Assembly: GCF_034039665.1 (NCBI RefSeq)
Contig: NZ_CP120131.1
Coordinates: 522,206 to 586,205 of the forward strand
From: Mammaliicoccus sp. Dog046
Lineage (GTDB): Bacteria > Bacillota > Bacilli > Staphylococcales > Staphylococcaceae
Direction of reading: 5' to 3'
Length of the DNA: 64,000 bases
A program made the position numbers and the translations under genes. How positions within the stretch are numbered: position 1 is the first letter of the stretch; every line of letters begins with the position of its first letter. A model generated the notes under the pieces. The model worked only from the letters and a program-made list of their open reading frames with translations. It had not been told where the DNA came from and did no database searches. Of the stretch, positions 1 through 8,307 are shown piece by piece.

Positions 1-860
1 CCTAATAGGCCAAGAATCATTGAACTTCCGTATCCGACAAATCCGGCTGCTGGTGTAATTGTTACTAATCCAGCTAACATACCTGATAATGTACCGATTA
101 AAGTTACTTTTTTCTTTTGTATATATTCGAATATACACCAACCTGCAATACCTGCACATGAAGCTAATATTGTATTAACAAAAGCTAGCATTGCAATTGA
201 ATCAAATGTTAATGCTGATCCCGTATTAAATCCAAACCAACCGAACCATACGAATATGCCTCCGATTAATGTAATCACAAGATTGTGAGGTGGTTTTCGG
301 TTATCTGGTTTTCTTGAACCAAGTAATAAGGCAAGTACAAGTCCAGATACACCAGAAGAAATATGTACAACTGTTCCACCTGCAAAGTCGATAGCGCCTA
401 ATTTGTGAATCCAACCACCGCCCCATACCCAGTGTGCGACTGGACTATAGACTAATACAACCCATAATGCCATAAATACTAGAAACGGTCCAAATTTCAT
501 ACGTTCTGCGACTGAACCCGTTAAAATCGAAACTGCGATTGTACAGAATGTTAATTGGAATAGCATGAATAAAGCAAATGGAACTGTTTCACTGTATGCC
601 CCGTTTGGTTTAAATCCAACATCATTAAGTAATGTATGTGAAAAATCACCAATTAGTGTATTACCTGTTCCAAAACTAAGTGTAAATCCTATAATAACCC
701 AAGTGAATGTTACAACCACAATTGCTGAAATACTGTGCATAGATGTATTTAACACGTTTTTAGATTGAACTAATCCTCCATAGAACAATGCTAAACCAGG
801 TGTCATTAACCAAACTAACAATGTGCAACCAAATAATAAAAGTGTATCTGTCTGACTCAT
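1..860 (-). CDS. amt: Ammonium transporter (Amt/NrgA), 3' end missing
   Basis: This is an ammonium channel/transporter of the inner membrane that brings ammonium in for glutamine synthesis. I translated it from the reverse strand: it starts MSQTDTLLLFGCTLLVWLM at the ATG at 860 and stays open to the left edge (about 286 residues visible of a usual ~400). Amt hallmarks are present, such as PGLALFYGGLV near residue 27, DFAGGTVVHISSG near residue 165 and repeated hydrophobic helices. A GAGGGAAG ribosome site precedes the start. It is divergent from the marR gene, and a perfect GlnR/TnrA-type box lies upstream, which fits nitrogen-controlled expression. A glnB/glnK partner is not visible. Confidence 0.93.
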   Translation of the reverse strand, partial: MSQTDTLLLFGCTLLVWLMTPGLALFYGGLVQSKNVLNTSMHSISAIVVVTFTWVIIGFTLSFGTGNTLIGDFSHTLLNDVGFKPNGAYSETVPFALFMLFQLTFCTIAVSILTGSVAERMKFGPFLVFMALWVVLVYSPVAHWVWGGGWIHKLGAIDFAGGTVVHISSGVSGLVLALLLGSRKPDNRKPPHNLVITLIGGIFVWFGWFGFNTGSALTFDSIAMLAFVNTILASCAGIAGWCIFEYIQKKKVTLIGTLSGMLAGLVTITPAAGFVGYGSSMILGLL

Positions 861-943
861 CTTCCCTCAACTCCTTATTTTTTTTAAAGTATATAGTATA
901 AAAAGTGAAAAAAGAAATATAGGTTAGGTAAATTTACACTTAA

Positions 944-960
944 TGTTATGTTATTTAACA
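944..960 (-). promoter_or_regulatory. GlnR/TnrA-type operator of amt
   Basis: TGTTA-N7-TAACA matches the Firmicute GlnR/TnrA consensus TGTNA-N7-TNACA without mismatch. It sits about 85 bp upstream of the amt start, between amt and the divergent marR gene. By analogy with nrgA/amt genes in other Firmicutes, GlnR or TnrA would control ammonium uptake here; the site is seen and the regulator is inferred. Confidence 0.65.
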
Positions 961-1110
961 TCAAAAATCTTTTTTCTTATATTAATAGGTTGTCCAATAT
1001 AAATTTAAAATAGATTTAAAATACTGTTGACATCATTAAATAAGGGGAGTAGAATGATTGAGTATTAGTTAGCAAAGCTAACTTTATTTTTATGAGGAGG
1101 TTGACACTTG

Positions 1111-1545
1111 ATGGAGAATTTTTTATTTACTTATACAAATTTGTATAGACCGTACATTCATCATATTAACAAGATATTAGAGGCATATGATTTATACACC
1201 GCACAATATAAGGTGTTACACGATATTGCCTATAATCAACCAACGACACTTGTACACGTTTCAAAACGTTCTTTTATAGAGAAACCAACTGCTCGTAAAA
1301 TTATTAAAAAGTTAATCGAACATCAACTTGTTCAAGCTGTTAACAGTCAAGAAGACAAGCGCGAGAAATTCTTAACATTAACGGAGAAGGGACAACTTCA
1401 ATTTGATGAAATTCATAAAAAGATTAAAGACTTTCAGAATCAATCACTTGAAGCGGTCGATGCTAGTGAACAAGAAATAGAACAAGCACAACGGTTATTA
1501 AAAAAACTTAGAAAGCATTTAATTGAGGAGGAAACAGAATCATGA
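1111..1545 (+). CDS. MarR-family transcriptional regulator
   Basis: Small winged-helix DNA-binding protein of about 144 residues. The central helix-turn-helix and wing (roughly residues 40-100) contain the MarR-like stretch EKPTARKIIKKLIEHQLV followed by the wing segment SQEDKREKFLTLTEKG. The ATG at 1111 is preferred over the overlapping TTG at 1108 because the GAGGAGG ribosome site at 1094-1100 is then about 10 nt away. The stop overlaps the start of the downstream MFS transporter by 4 nt (ATGA), so the two form an operon. The likely role is local control of that efflux gene in response to a small molecule; the ligand is unknown. Confidence 0.9.
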   Translation: MENFLFTYTNLYRPYIHHINKILEAYDLYTAQYKVLHDIAYNQPTTLVHVSKRSFIEKPTARKIIKKLIEHQLVQAVNSQEDKREKFLTLTEKGQLQFDEIHKKIKDFQNQSLEAVDASEQEIEQAQRLLKKLRKHLIEEETES

Positions 1546-2726
1546 GTGATCACATTAAAAAGCCTATATGGACAAAGGACTTTATATTTAACTTTGTTAT
1601 TAGCTTTTTTATCTTTTTATCTATGTATTTATTATTAGTTACAGTAGGTGGATATAGTAAAGATACATTCGGGGCATCAGATAGTCTTGCAGGACTTGCT
1701 TCAGGTTTGTTTATCGTAGGATCTTTAATAGGAAGATTTTTAACAGGGAAATATATAAATATATTAGGAACTAAGAAGATATTAATTATTGGCGGTATAT
1801 TACTTGTAGTAACAAATGGTTTATATTTAGTATCCGCATCATCATTTGCATTGTTATTAATAGTCAGAGTACTAAATGGTGCGGCTAGTGGTATTGCAAG
1901 TACAGCAACAGGTACTATTGCAGCATACATCACACCAGCAGAACGTCGTAGTGAAGGTATCAGTATGTACAGTTTAAGTATGGTATTAGGTACAGCAATT
2001 GGACCGTTTATCGGATTATTGTTATATCAACATATTCCTATGTATGGACTATTTGTCATCTGTACCGTTTTAATCATCGTAGCATTTGTAATGTCATTAT
2101 TTATGAACATTGCTACACCAGTTACACCTAAAAAAGAAACTAAAAAAGGATTTAAATTTAGTGACTTTTATTCAGAACAAGCATTACCGATTGCACTTGT
2201 TGTAGTCATTGTCAGTGTCGCTTATTCTTCAGTATTGTCATTTATCCAATTCTTTGCACAAGTGAATCACTTAGTTGAAGCATCTAGTTTCTTCTTTGTT
2301 GTCTATGCAATCGCTGTGTTACTTACGAGACCATTTACAGGAAGAATCATGGACCAAAGAGGGGAAAACGTAGTAACAATTCCAGCATTTATTTGTTTAA
2401 TTATTGGTCTGTTCTTGATCAGTATTGCGCATAACGGAGTTATATTATTATTAGCAGGTGCATTTATAGGTTTAGGATTTGGTAATTTACAATCTATATT
2501 CCAAGCAATTGTTATAAAAGTATCTCCTGCTGAAAAAATGGGACTTGCAACATCTACTTACTTTATTGCATTAGACTTTGGTTTAGGATTTGGACCATAC
2601 GTATTAGGTAACTTTACGCATTCAATCGGATACTCAGGTTTATACCTAGCAATGTCAGTAGTTACTATTGTAGGATTAATTGGATTCTACTTCTTGCACA
2701 TGAGAAGAAAACATAAAATAGCATAA
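1542..2726 (+). CDS. MFS efflux transporter
   Basis: A 394-residue major facilitator protein with about 12 hydrophobic segments. The N-terminal half carries the MFS loop GRFLTGKYINILGTKK (around residue 64), and the second half repeats it as RPFTGRIMDQRGE (around residue 263). It is translationally coupled to the upstream marR gene (4-nt overlap), the usual arrangement for a drug or metabolite exporter under its own repressor. Substrate not identifiable from sequence. Transcription ends at the strong hairpin right after the stop, shared with convergent katA. Confidence 0.88.
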   Translation: MSDHIKKPIWTKDFIFNFVISFFIFLSMYLLLVTVGGYSKDTFGASDSLAGLASGLFIVGSLIGRFLTGKYINILGTKKILIIGGILLVVTNGLYLVSASSFALLLIVRVLNGAASGIASTATGTIAAYITPAERRSEGISMYSLSMVLGTAIGPFIGLLLYQHIPMYGLFVICTVLIIVAFVMSLFMNIATPVTPKKETKKGFKFSDFYSEQALPIALVVVIVSVAYSSVLSFIQFFAQVNHLVEASSFFFVVYAIAVLLTRPFTGRIMDQRGENVVTIPAFICLIIGLFLISIAHNGVILLLAGAFIGLGFGNLQSIFQAIVIKVSPAEKMGLATSTYFIALDFGLGFGPYVLGNFTHSIGYSGLYLAMSVVTIVGLIGFYFLHMRRKHKIA

Positions 2727-2727
2727 A

Positions 2728-2767
2728 AAAGAACTGCACTTTAAATTAAAGTGCAGTTCTTTTTTTT
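2728..2767. terminator. Bidirectional terminator between MFS gene and katA
   Basis: A perfect stem of at least 12 bp (GAACTGCACTTT at 2731 pairing with AAAGTGCAGTTC ending at 2759), flanked by A-tracts on one side and T-tracts on the other, so it works for both convergent genes. Confidence 0.9.
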
Positions 2768-2771
2768 AATA

Positions 2772-4244
2772 TTAACCTTCTAAATCAACAGCGTTAATGT
2801 CTATGCCTAATGCATCAGCTACACCTTTACCGTAAGCTGGATCAGCTTTATAACAGTTGCGGATATGACGATGTTTCACTTCGTCTGTTGTACCTTGCAT
2901 TTCGTTAGCAGTGTTTTGGAATATACGTTGTTGAGCTTCTGGTGATTGTAGACGGAATAATTTACCTGGTTGTTCGTAGTAATTATCATCATCTTCACGG
3001 AAGTCATGCTCATATAAATCGCCTTCTACTGGTAGACTAGGCTTTTTATATTCAGGTTGTGATTCATGTGCTTCATAACTATTTGGATAATAGTTAATAC
3101 CGCCACCTTGGTTTCCATCTACGCGCATTTGACCATCTCTTGAGAATGGACAAACATTAGCTGCACCTTTAGCTGAGTTCACAGGGATTTGCCAATGGTT
3201 TACACCTAAACGGTAACGTTGAGCATCTCCATATGAGAATAAACGTCCTTGTAACATTCTATCTGGTGAGAAATCTAATCCAGGTATAATGTTAGTAGGT
3301 GCGAATGCCGCTTGTTCTACATCTTGGAAATAGTTCTCAGGGTTACGATTTAATTCGAATTCACCAACTGGAATTAGTGGATATTCATCTTTATACCAAA
3401 CTTTTGTTAAATCAAATGGATTGTCTTTATGATTTCTTGCTTGTTCTTCAGTCATAACTTGAATATACATTTTCCATTTAGGGAAGTTGCCATCTTCAAT
3501 TGCATTGAATAAGTCTCTTTGACTTGATTCACGGTCTTTAGCGACAACTTGTTCAGCTTCGTCACCTTGGTAATTTTCAATACCTTGTTGAGTTCTGAAG
3601 TGGAATTTAACCCATACACGTTCACCAGCATCGTTATACATTGAATAAGTATGTGAACCGAAACCGTGCATATTACGGAAGCCTTTAGGAATACCTCTAT
3701 CAGACATTAAGATTGTTACTTGGTGTAATGCTTCTGGTAATAAAGTCCAGAAATCCCAGTTTGATTGAGGGTTATGCATATTTGTTTTAGGATCACGTTT
3801 AACAACGTGGTTTAAACTTGCAAATAATTTAGGGTCACGGAAGAAGAATACAGGCGTGTTGTTACCAACTAAGTCCCAGTTACCATCTTCAGTATAGAAT
3901 TTAAGTGCAAAACCACGAATGTCACGCTCAGCATCTGCAGCACCACGTTCACCAGCTACTGTAGAGAAACGTGCGAACATTTCTGTTTGTTTCCCGATTT
4001 CTGAAAAGATTTTAGCATTTGTATATTGTGTAATATCATGTGTAACTGTAAATGTCCCGAAAGCACCTGAACCTTTAGCGTGCATACGGCGTTCAGGGAT
4101 AACTTCTCTATCGAAATGTGCCATTTGTTCTAAAAAGTATATATCTTGCATTGAAATAGGACCGCGTTTTCCAGCAGTCATTGTATTTTCTCGATCTGAG
4201 ACAGGTGCGCCAAATAGACCTGTAAGTTTAGATTTGTTACTCAT
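2772..4244 (-). CDS. katA: Heme catalase KatA
   Basis: Monofunctional heme catalase (490 residues, small-subunit clade 3 size) that breaks down hydrogen peroxide in the cytoplasm. Visible family signatures: distal histidine in [13 protein letters not shown] (His55), the [10 protein letters not shown] segment with the distal Asn near residue 128, and the proximal heme-tyrosine segment [14 protein letters not shown] near residue 339. The start is the ATG at 4244, preceded by AAGGAGG. A sigma-A promoter and a PerR-type box lie just upstream, so peroxide derepression is expected. It ends at the shared terminator with the MFS gene. Confidence 0.98.
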   Translation of the reverse strand: MSNKSKLTGLFGAPVSDRENTMTAGKRGPISMQDIYFLEQMAHFDREVIPERRMHAKGSGAFGTFTVTHDITQYTNAKIFSEIGKQTEMFARFSTVAGERGAADAERDIRGFALKFYTEDGNWDLVGNNTPVFFFRDPKLFASLNHVVKRDPKTNMHNPQSNWDFWTLLPEALHQVTILMSDRGIPKGFRNMHGFGSHTYSMYNDAGERVWVKFHFRTQQGIENYQGDEAEQVVAKDRESSQRDLFNAIEDGNFPKWKMYIQVMTEEQARNHKDNPFDLTKVWYKDEYPLIPVGEFELNRNPENYFQDVEQAAFAPTNIIPGLDFSPDRMLQGRLFSYGDAQRYRLGVNHWQIPVNSAKGAANVCPFSRDGQMRVDGNQGGGINYYPNSYEAHESQPEYKKPSLPVEGDLYEHDFREDDDNYYEQPGKLFRLQSPEAQQRIFQNTANEMQGTTDEVKHRHIRNCYKADPAYGKGVADALGIDINAVDLEG

Positions 4245-4268
4245 AATTATCCTCCTTATGATTCTTAA

Positions 4269-4283
4269 TTATAATAATTCTAA
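4269..4283 (-). promoter_or_regulatory. PerR box of katA
   Basis: TTATAATAATTCTAA differs at one position from the PerR consensus TTATAATNATTATAA. It lies between the predicted katA promoter -10 and the ribosome site, so bound PerR would block transcription; oxidation of PerR by peroxide would release it. PerR control of katA is established in staphylococci and Bacillus. Confidence 0.75.
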
Positions 4284-4293
4284 TTTCATACTC

Positions 4294-4322
4294 ATTATAA
4301 TTTAAACTAAGCGAAGTGACAA
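4294..4322 (-). promoter_or_regulatory. Sigma-A promoter of katA
   Basis: On the reverse strand: -35 TTGTCA (4322-4317), a 17-bp spacer, and a perfect -10 TATAAT (4299-4294). The predicted start falls near 4287, putting the PerR box at about +4 to +18. Confidence 0.7.
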
Positions 4323-4427
4323 GTAAATGTATCGATGAAAATGAAAGAAATGAATTTAAATGTAGGACTATATTTAAATATAATATCCTAAAAGTTAAAA
4401 AATAAACATTTTACCCTTTTAATAAGA

Positions 4428-4467
4428 AAAACCGCATACTTAACGAAAGTCATTAAGTGTGCAGTTT
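4428..4467 (-). terminator. Terminator of the Nudix gene
   Basis: A 15-bp hairpin with one mismatch and one wobble (AAACTGCACACTTAA arm read on the reverse strand), followed by GGTTTTTCTTATT on that strand. It lies about 80 bp past the Nudix stop. The remaining sequence between katA and this hairpin is AT-rich with no further gene seen. Confidence 0.65.
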
Positions 4468-4545
4468 ATAAGAATGTACTTATATTAAAATGAGAATGAA
4501 ACTAATTAATTGAGTATAGAGCCCCTTTAGTAGAGATGTTTTATG

Positions 4546-5007
4546 TTATTTTCCTTTGTCATGATGGATAAATAGTGGTTGAACATCTACAGTTTCTAAA
4601 ATAATATCTTTAACTTTTTCAGGCAGTAGATTAATTGAATCGATGTCTGGAAGTTTAACAGATACGTAATCTACTTTTGGATCGGATGGAATATCTAAGT
4701 CTTCTAATGAAGTTTCTAACGTGAATTCATAAATAAATGATATTTCATGGTAAGACGTCCCCGCATATTCAAAGAAATTTTGAATTGTAGAAACAAATTT
4801 AATGTTATTACATTCAATGCCTAATTCCTCTTTAATTTCACGTTTGATTGCTGCATCAGAACTTTCGTAATATTTAACTCTTCCGCCTATTAAAGCATAA
4901 AACCGGCGTTGTTTATCATAATGAAAACAATAGCCATTTTTGTCTTTTATGATTGCACCAACGCGTATGTTCAACATGCCGTCACCAGATTTTATTGAAA
5001 GATCCAT
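4546..5007 (-). CDS. Nudix hydrolase
   Basis: A 153-residue Nudix-fold pyrophosphohydrolase. The full Nudix box (G-x5-E-x7-R-E-x2-E-E-x-G) is present starting at GGRVKYYESSDAAIKRE and continuing to EELGI, about residues 39-61, so the metal-binding catalytic residues are intact. The nucleotide or other diphosphate substrate cannot be told from sequence. AAGGAGG precedes the ATG at 5007. It lies 23 bp downstream of the DMT exporter gene on the same strand and is probably co-transcribed with it. Confidence 0.9.
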   Translation of the reverse strand: MDLSIKSGDGMLNIRVGAIIKDKNGYCFHYDKQRRFYALIGGRVKYYESSDAAIKREIKEELGIECNNIKFVSTIQNFFEYAGTSYHEISFIYEFTLETSLEDLDIPSDPKVDYVSVKLPDIDSINLLPEKVKDIILETVDVQPLFIHHDKGK

Positions 5008-5030
5008 TTAAATTCCTCCTTCATATCAAG

Positions 5031-5963
5031 TTAAAATAATTTTAAAATCACGATACCAATAAAAACAAGAGATGCTCCGATAAAACGTCGTTTTGTAATT
5101 TTGAATTTAGGTGTATTAAATAAACCGAAGTGATCAATAAATAATCCCATGAGCATTTGACCGAATATAACAACCATTAATGTCAATGCGGCACCAAGCT
5201 CTGGCATTAATATGATATTTGTCGTAACAAAAATCACCCCTAAAGCACCACCTAAAAAGTAAATCGGCTTGATTTTACCTTGTGTAGGGTGGGTGAAACT
5301 GAAACGAATACGTCGCACGATAATTAAAGACAAAATAAATAATGCGATCGTACCAATTCCAAATGAAATAAGTGCAGATAAATAAAATGATTGAACTTCA
5401 TATCTTAATGCACTATTAATCGCTGTTTGTATAGGTGGCAAACAGCCTGTCATTATACCGACAATGAGCCAATAATTTGTATGACTCGATTCGTTCGTAA
5501 TGATTCTTGATGTTTTCTTTTTATAATTCATTAATAATATACCCAATAACATCAATATTACGCCAAGCACGCGCGTTAAATTTATTAAATGAATATCAGT
5601 GCCGAACAAACCAAATTGATCAATGAATAATCCCATGATAATTTGACCACATACTGTCATAACAACTGTTAAAGCAGCGCCAATTCGAGGTAATAGTAAT
5701 AAATTACCGGTTAAAAATACAACACCTAAAAGTCCGCCAGTAAACCAAACGTATGAAAAATCTTGGTTAAATAGAAACGAAGGTGTGAGTTTTTGAGGAT
5801 TCATCATTAAATTTACGACGATAAGTACAATTGTTCCGATAAAGAATGAGTAAAACGATGCAAGAATGGGAGATTTTGTGTATGTGCCAAGCCTAGAATT
5901 TATAGAAGTTTGTAATGGCACACATAGACCAGCAATGACACCCAATATAATAAGTAATATCAA
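5031..5963 (-). CDS. DMT-family (DUF606/YdcZ-type) membrane exporter
   Basis: About 310 residues, about ten hydrophobic helices, built as two copies of the same ~150-residue DUF606/YdcZ unit: GGLLGVVFLTGNLLLLPRIGAALT in the first half is echoed by GGALGVIFVTTNIILMPELGAALT in the second, and each half ends with LMGLFIDHFGLF-like text. That is a fused double-domain version of a family that also occurs as single-domain pairs. The reading frame continues upstream to a TTG at 5981, but the only good ribosome site (AGGAG, 5976-5972) lies inside that extension and points to the TTG at 5963. Substrate unknown. Confidence 0.82.
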   Translation of the reverse strand: MILLIILGVIAGLCVPLQTSINSRLGTYTKSPILASFYSFFIGTIVLIVVNLMMNPQKLTPSFLFNQDFSYVWFTGGLLGVVFLTGNLLLLPRIGAALTVVMTVCGQIIMGLFIDQFGLFGTDIHLINLTRVLGVILMLLGILLMNYKKKTSRIITNESSHTNYWLIVGIMTGCLPPIQTAINSALRYEVQSFYLSALISFGIGTIALFILSLIIVRRIRFSFTHPTQGKIKPIYFLGGALGVIFVTTNIILMPELGAALTLMVVIFGQMLMGLFIDHFGLFNTPKFKITKRRFIGASLVFIGIVILKLF

Positions 5964-6130
5964 AATATAGACTCCTATCAAAATATAATTTAGTTACTTA
6001 ATGATACATGCTTTTGACCGATATAGATAGAGTAGTATGTTGTTAACTTTTTTGTTACTGGCGACATTAAGATTACAAAATGAAAAAGATAAGTTAAAAT
6101 AAAACAGGAACATTTAAAAATAGAAAAGGT

Positions 6131-6916
6131 GTGAGCTATATTAATTTCTTGAGAGAAAGGTTTTCTTTAATTTTAGGACTCGTGATTATTGTTGTTTTTA
6201 TTGTTTTGTTAATTATTTTTGAGTCTCCATTTTTTAAAGAAAAACAATCTTATACTTATGATCAAGCTTTAGAATTACAAACAAAGAGTGATTCTCCTGC
6301 ACTTACACAAAAGGATAATCAATTTGTGTATGCAAACAAAAAGGATATCGATGAATTTATGGATATAGATAAGAGTAAGACCGACCTGCAATTTATGGAT
6401 ATTTCCAAGAAGGTTGATATATCCGAAGAACAATTGAAAGAAATTTTAAAAGATAAAGGCATTTTCAAAGGACGTGAAAAGGCTTTTTTAGAAGCTCAAG
6501 AAAAATATGATGTGAATGTAATTTATTTATTAAGTCATGCATTTATTGAAACTGGCAATGGTAATTCAGAACTAGCAAAGGGAATTAAAATGTCCAACGG
6601 GAAAACATTTTATAACTTTTATGGTATAGGTGCGTTTGATAGAAATGCAGTAGAAGAAGGTAGTAGTTTTGCCAAAAAGCAAAACTGGAATTCACCAGAA
6701 AAAGCCATTAAAGGTGGCGCTGAATTTGTCAGTAATGAATACATTAATAATGAACAAAACACACTTTATAAAATGAGATGGAATCCATATAACCCTGGAC
6801 AGCATCTGTATGCGACAGATGTCAATTGGGCGACGAGCATCGGTAGTATTATGGAACATTATTATGAAAAACATGACTTGAAGAAAGCGAAGATTAGTAA
6901 AAACTATTATAAATAA
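6131..6916 (+). CDS. Membrane-anchored N-acetylglucosaminidase (SagA/SagB type)
   Basis: Cell-wall glucosaminidase of the GH73/Bax fold with one N-terminal membrane helix (about residues 11-30) and an extracellular catalytic domain (about residues 110-250). The catalytic glutamate is in SHAFIETGNGNSELAKG and the family text FYNFYGIGAF follows. Staphylococcal SagA/SagB enzymes trim glycan strands at the membrane. The start is uncertain: the GTG at 6131 directly abuts the AAAGGTG ribosome-like site, while an ATT at 6140 would be ideally spaced and the next TTG (6149) is too far. Monocistronic by appearance. Confidence 0.85.
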   Translation: MSYINFLRERFSLILGLVIIVVFIVLLIIFESPFFKEKQSYTYDQALELQTKSDSPALTQKDNQFVYANKKDIDEFMDIDKSKTDLQFMDISKKVDISEEQLKEILKDKGIFKGREKAFLEAQEKYDVNVIYLLSHAFIETGNGNSELAKGIKMSNGKTFYNFYGIGAFDRNAVEEGSSFAKKQNWNSPEKAIKGGAEFVSNEYINNEQNTLYKMRWNPYNPGQHLYATDVNWATSIGSIMEHYYEKHDLKKAKISKNYYK

Positions 6917-7019
6917 AGTGATTATCTATGTTGGATTTATACTATATTTATAAATTTAGTTTCATGTTAAAATAAAATTAAATACTGAAATTTTTATTAC
7001 AAAGAAAGTAGTGAACAAA

Positions 7020-8147
7020 ATGAAGATTGCTGTAGTTGGAGCAGGCATAGGTGGCTTAACAGTCGCTGGCTTAATGTGCCAAATCGGACATGATGTTAAT
7101 GTCTATGAAGGTAAAGATAATTTAGATCAAGTAGGTGCAGGTATAGGCATTGGAAGCAATGCATTAAAAGCACTGAAACAATATAGAATGGCTTATGCAA
7201 TTGAGCAAGAAGGTCAGCCTTTAGAACAAATTAAAATACATTCAGACTTAGACGAAAATTTAAGTGCTTTAAATATGAAGCAAGACGACACACATAATAT
7301 CACAATCCATAGAAATGTATTACATGAAATTTTAAAGACATATGTGCCATCTGAACGTATTCATCTGAATCATAAAGTAACAGAATTCAAACCAACTGGA
7401 GACGGTGTAAGACTTTGCTTTGACAATGGAGAAGTAGAAGAATTCGAATTAGTCATAGCAGCAGACGGTCTACATTCGAATATTAGAACTCAAATCTATC
7501 CTAAATCATTACCAAAATATGCAGGATATACATGTTTTAGAGGCGTAGTAAACGCTAAATTAGATATAGACGGGAAAGAAGCATTAGAATACTGGGGACA
7601 TAAAGGAAGATTTGGCATTGTACCATTAAAAGAAAATCAATACTATTGGTTCTGTACAATGAATGCTAAAGAAAATGATCTACAATTCAAATCATTTGAG
7701 AAACCACACTTACAAGCATATTTTAACCAATTTCCTAATGAAGTGAGACAGATTTTAGATGCACAAGATGAAGTAGGGATATTACAACATGATATTTATG
7801 ACATTGCGCCATTAAAATCATTCGTATCCGGTAGAGTTGTATTATTAGGAGATGCTGCACATGCAACAACACCAAATATGGGACAAGGTGCAGGACAAGC
7901 AATTGAAGATGCAGTTACATTAGCAAATTTAATAAAAGATAGAGACATAGAAGCGGCGCTTAAACGATATGATAAATTAAGAGTAAAACATACAAAGAAA
8001 GTGATATTAAAATCACGTAAAATAGGTAAAGTAGGACAAGCTACAAGTACGATGAAAATTAAATCAAGAAATGCCATGATGAAGAAAACATCATCTAAAG
8101 CAATGAATAGAAAAGTGAAGTTTTTACAAAAAGCGAAGTTGAAATAG
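7020..8147 (+). CDS. FAD-dependent monooxygenase
   Basis: About 375 residues of the PHBH/salicylate-hydroxylase-type flavin monooxygenase family. It has the N-terminal dinucleotide-binding fold KIAVVGAGIGGLTVAGL, the middle motif AADGLHSNIR (about residue 147) and the second FAD motif VVLLGDAAHATTPNMGQGAG (about residue 277). The ATG at 7020 is chosen because the FAD-binding strand should begin the protein; a GTG at 7011 is the alternative. The C-terminus is unusually basic (KTSSKAMNRKVKFLQKAKLK). Substrate unknown; no pathway genes nearby. Confidence 0.87.
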   Translation: MKIAVVGAGIGGLTVAGLMCQIGHDVNVYEGKDNLDQVGAGIGIGSNALKALKQYRMAYAIEQEGQPLEQIKIHSDLDENLSALNMKQDDTHNITIHRNVLHEILKTYVPSERIHLNHKVTEFKPTGDGVRLCFDNGEVEEFELVIAADGLHSNIRTQIYPKSLPKYAGYTCFRGVVNAKLDIDGKEALEYWGHKGRFGIVPLKENQYYWFCTMNAKENDLQFKSFEKPHLQAYFNQFPNEVRQILDAQDEVGILQHDIYDIAPLKSFVSGRVVLLGDAAHATTPNMGQGAGQAIEDAVTLANLIKDRDIEAALKRYDKLRVKHTKKVILKSRKIGKVGQATSTMKIKSRNAMMKKTSSKAMNRKVKFLQKAKLK

Positions 8148-8162
8148 AGGAAGAATGCCGAG

Positions 8163-8248
8163 ATATCGTGCGATGAGGTGTTAAACGCACGAAGACTTTA
8201 GGGTAAGTGCCGAGATATCGTGCGATTCAGGGTCAATCGCACGATATC
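8163..8248. repeat. Dispersed palindrome, copies 1a (decayed) and 1b
   Basis: Copy 1b is a perfect inverted repeat: 14-bp arms GATATCGTGCGATT (8214-8227) and its complement (8235-8248) around the 7-nt loop CAGGGTC. Copy 1a (8163-8192) retains only the TCGTGCG/CGCACGA core. The same element recurs near 29.56 and 62.28 kb, always between genes. Confidence 0.85.
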
Positions 8249-8266
8249 TTTGCAACTCAAACAGAA

Positions 8267-8302
8267 AAACAGCGTCTACATTTTCGTAGACGCTGTTTTT
8301 TC
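8267..8302. terminator. Bidirectional terminator before actP
   Basis: Perfect 12-bp stem AACAGCGTCTAC (8268-8279) with its complement (8286-8297), A-tract on the left and T-run on the right. It ends actP (reverse strand) and can end the monooxygenase gene. Confidence 0.88.
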
Positions 8303-8307
8303 TATAT

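Noticed and set aside
565-768. 67-residue forward frame
   Set aside because: It lies antisense within the ammonium transporter gene and has no ribosome site.
1550-1933. 127-residue reverse frame
   Set aside because: Mirror of the MFS transporter coding sequence; no independent signals.
3919-4305. 128-residue forward frame over the katA start
   Set aside because: Antisense shadow of katA and its promoter region.
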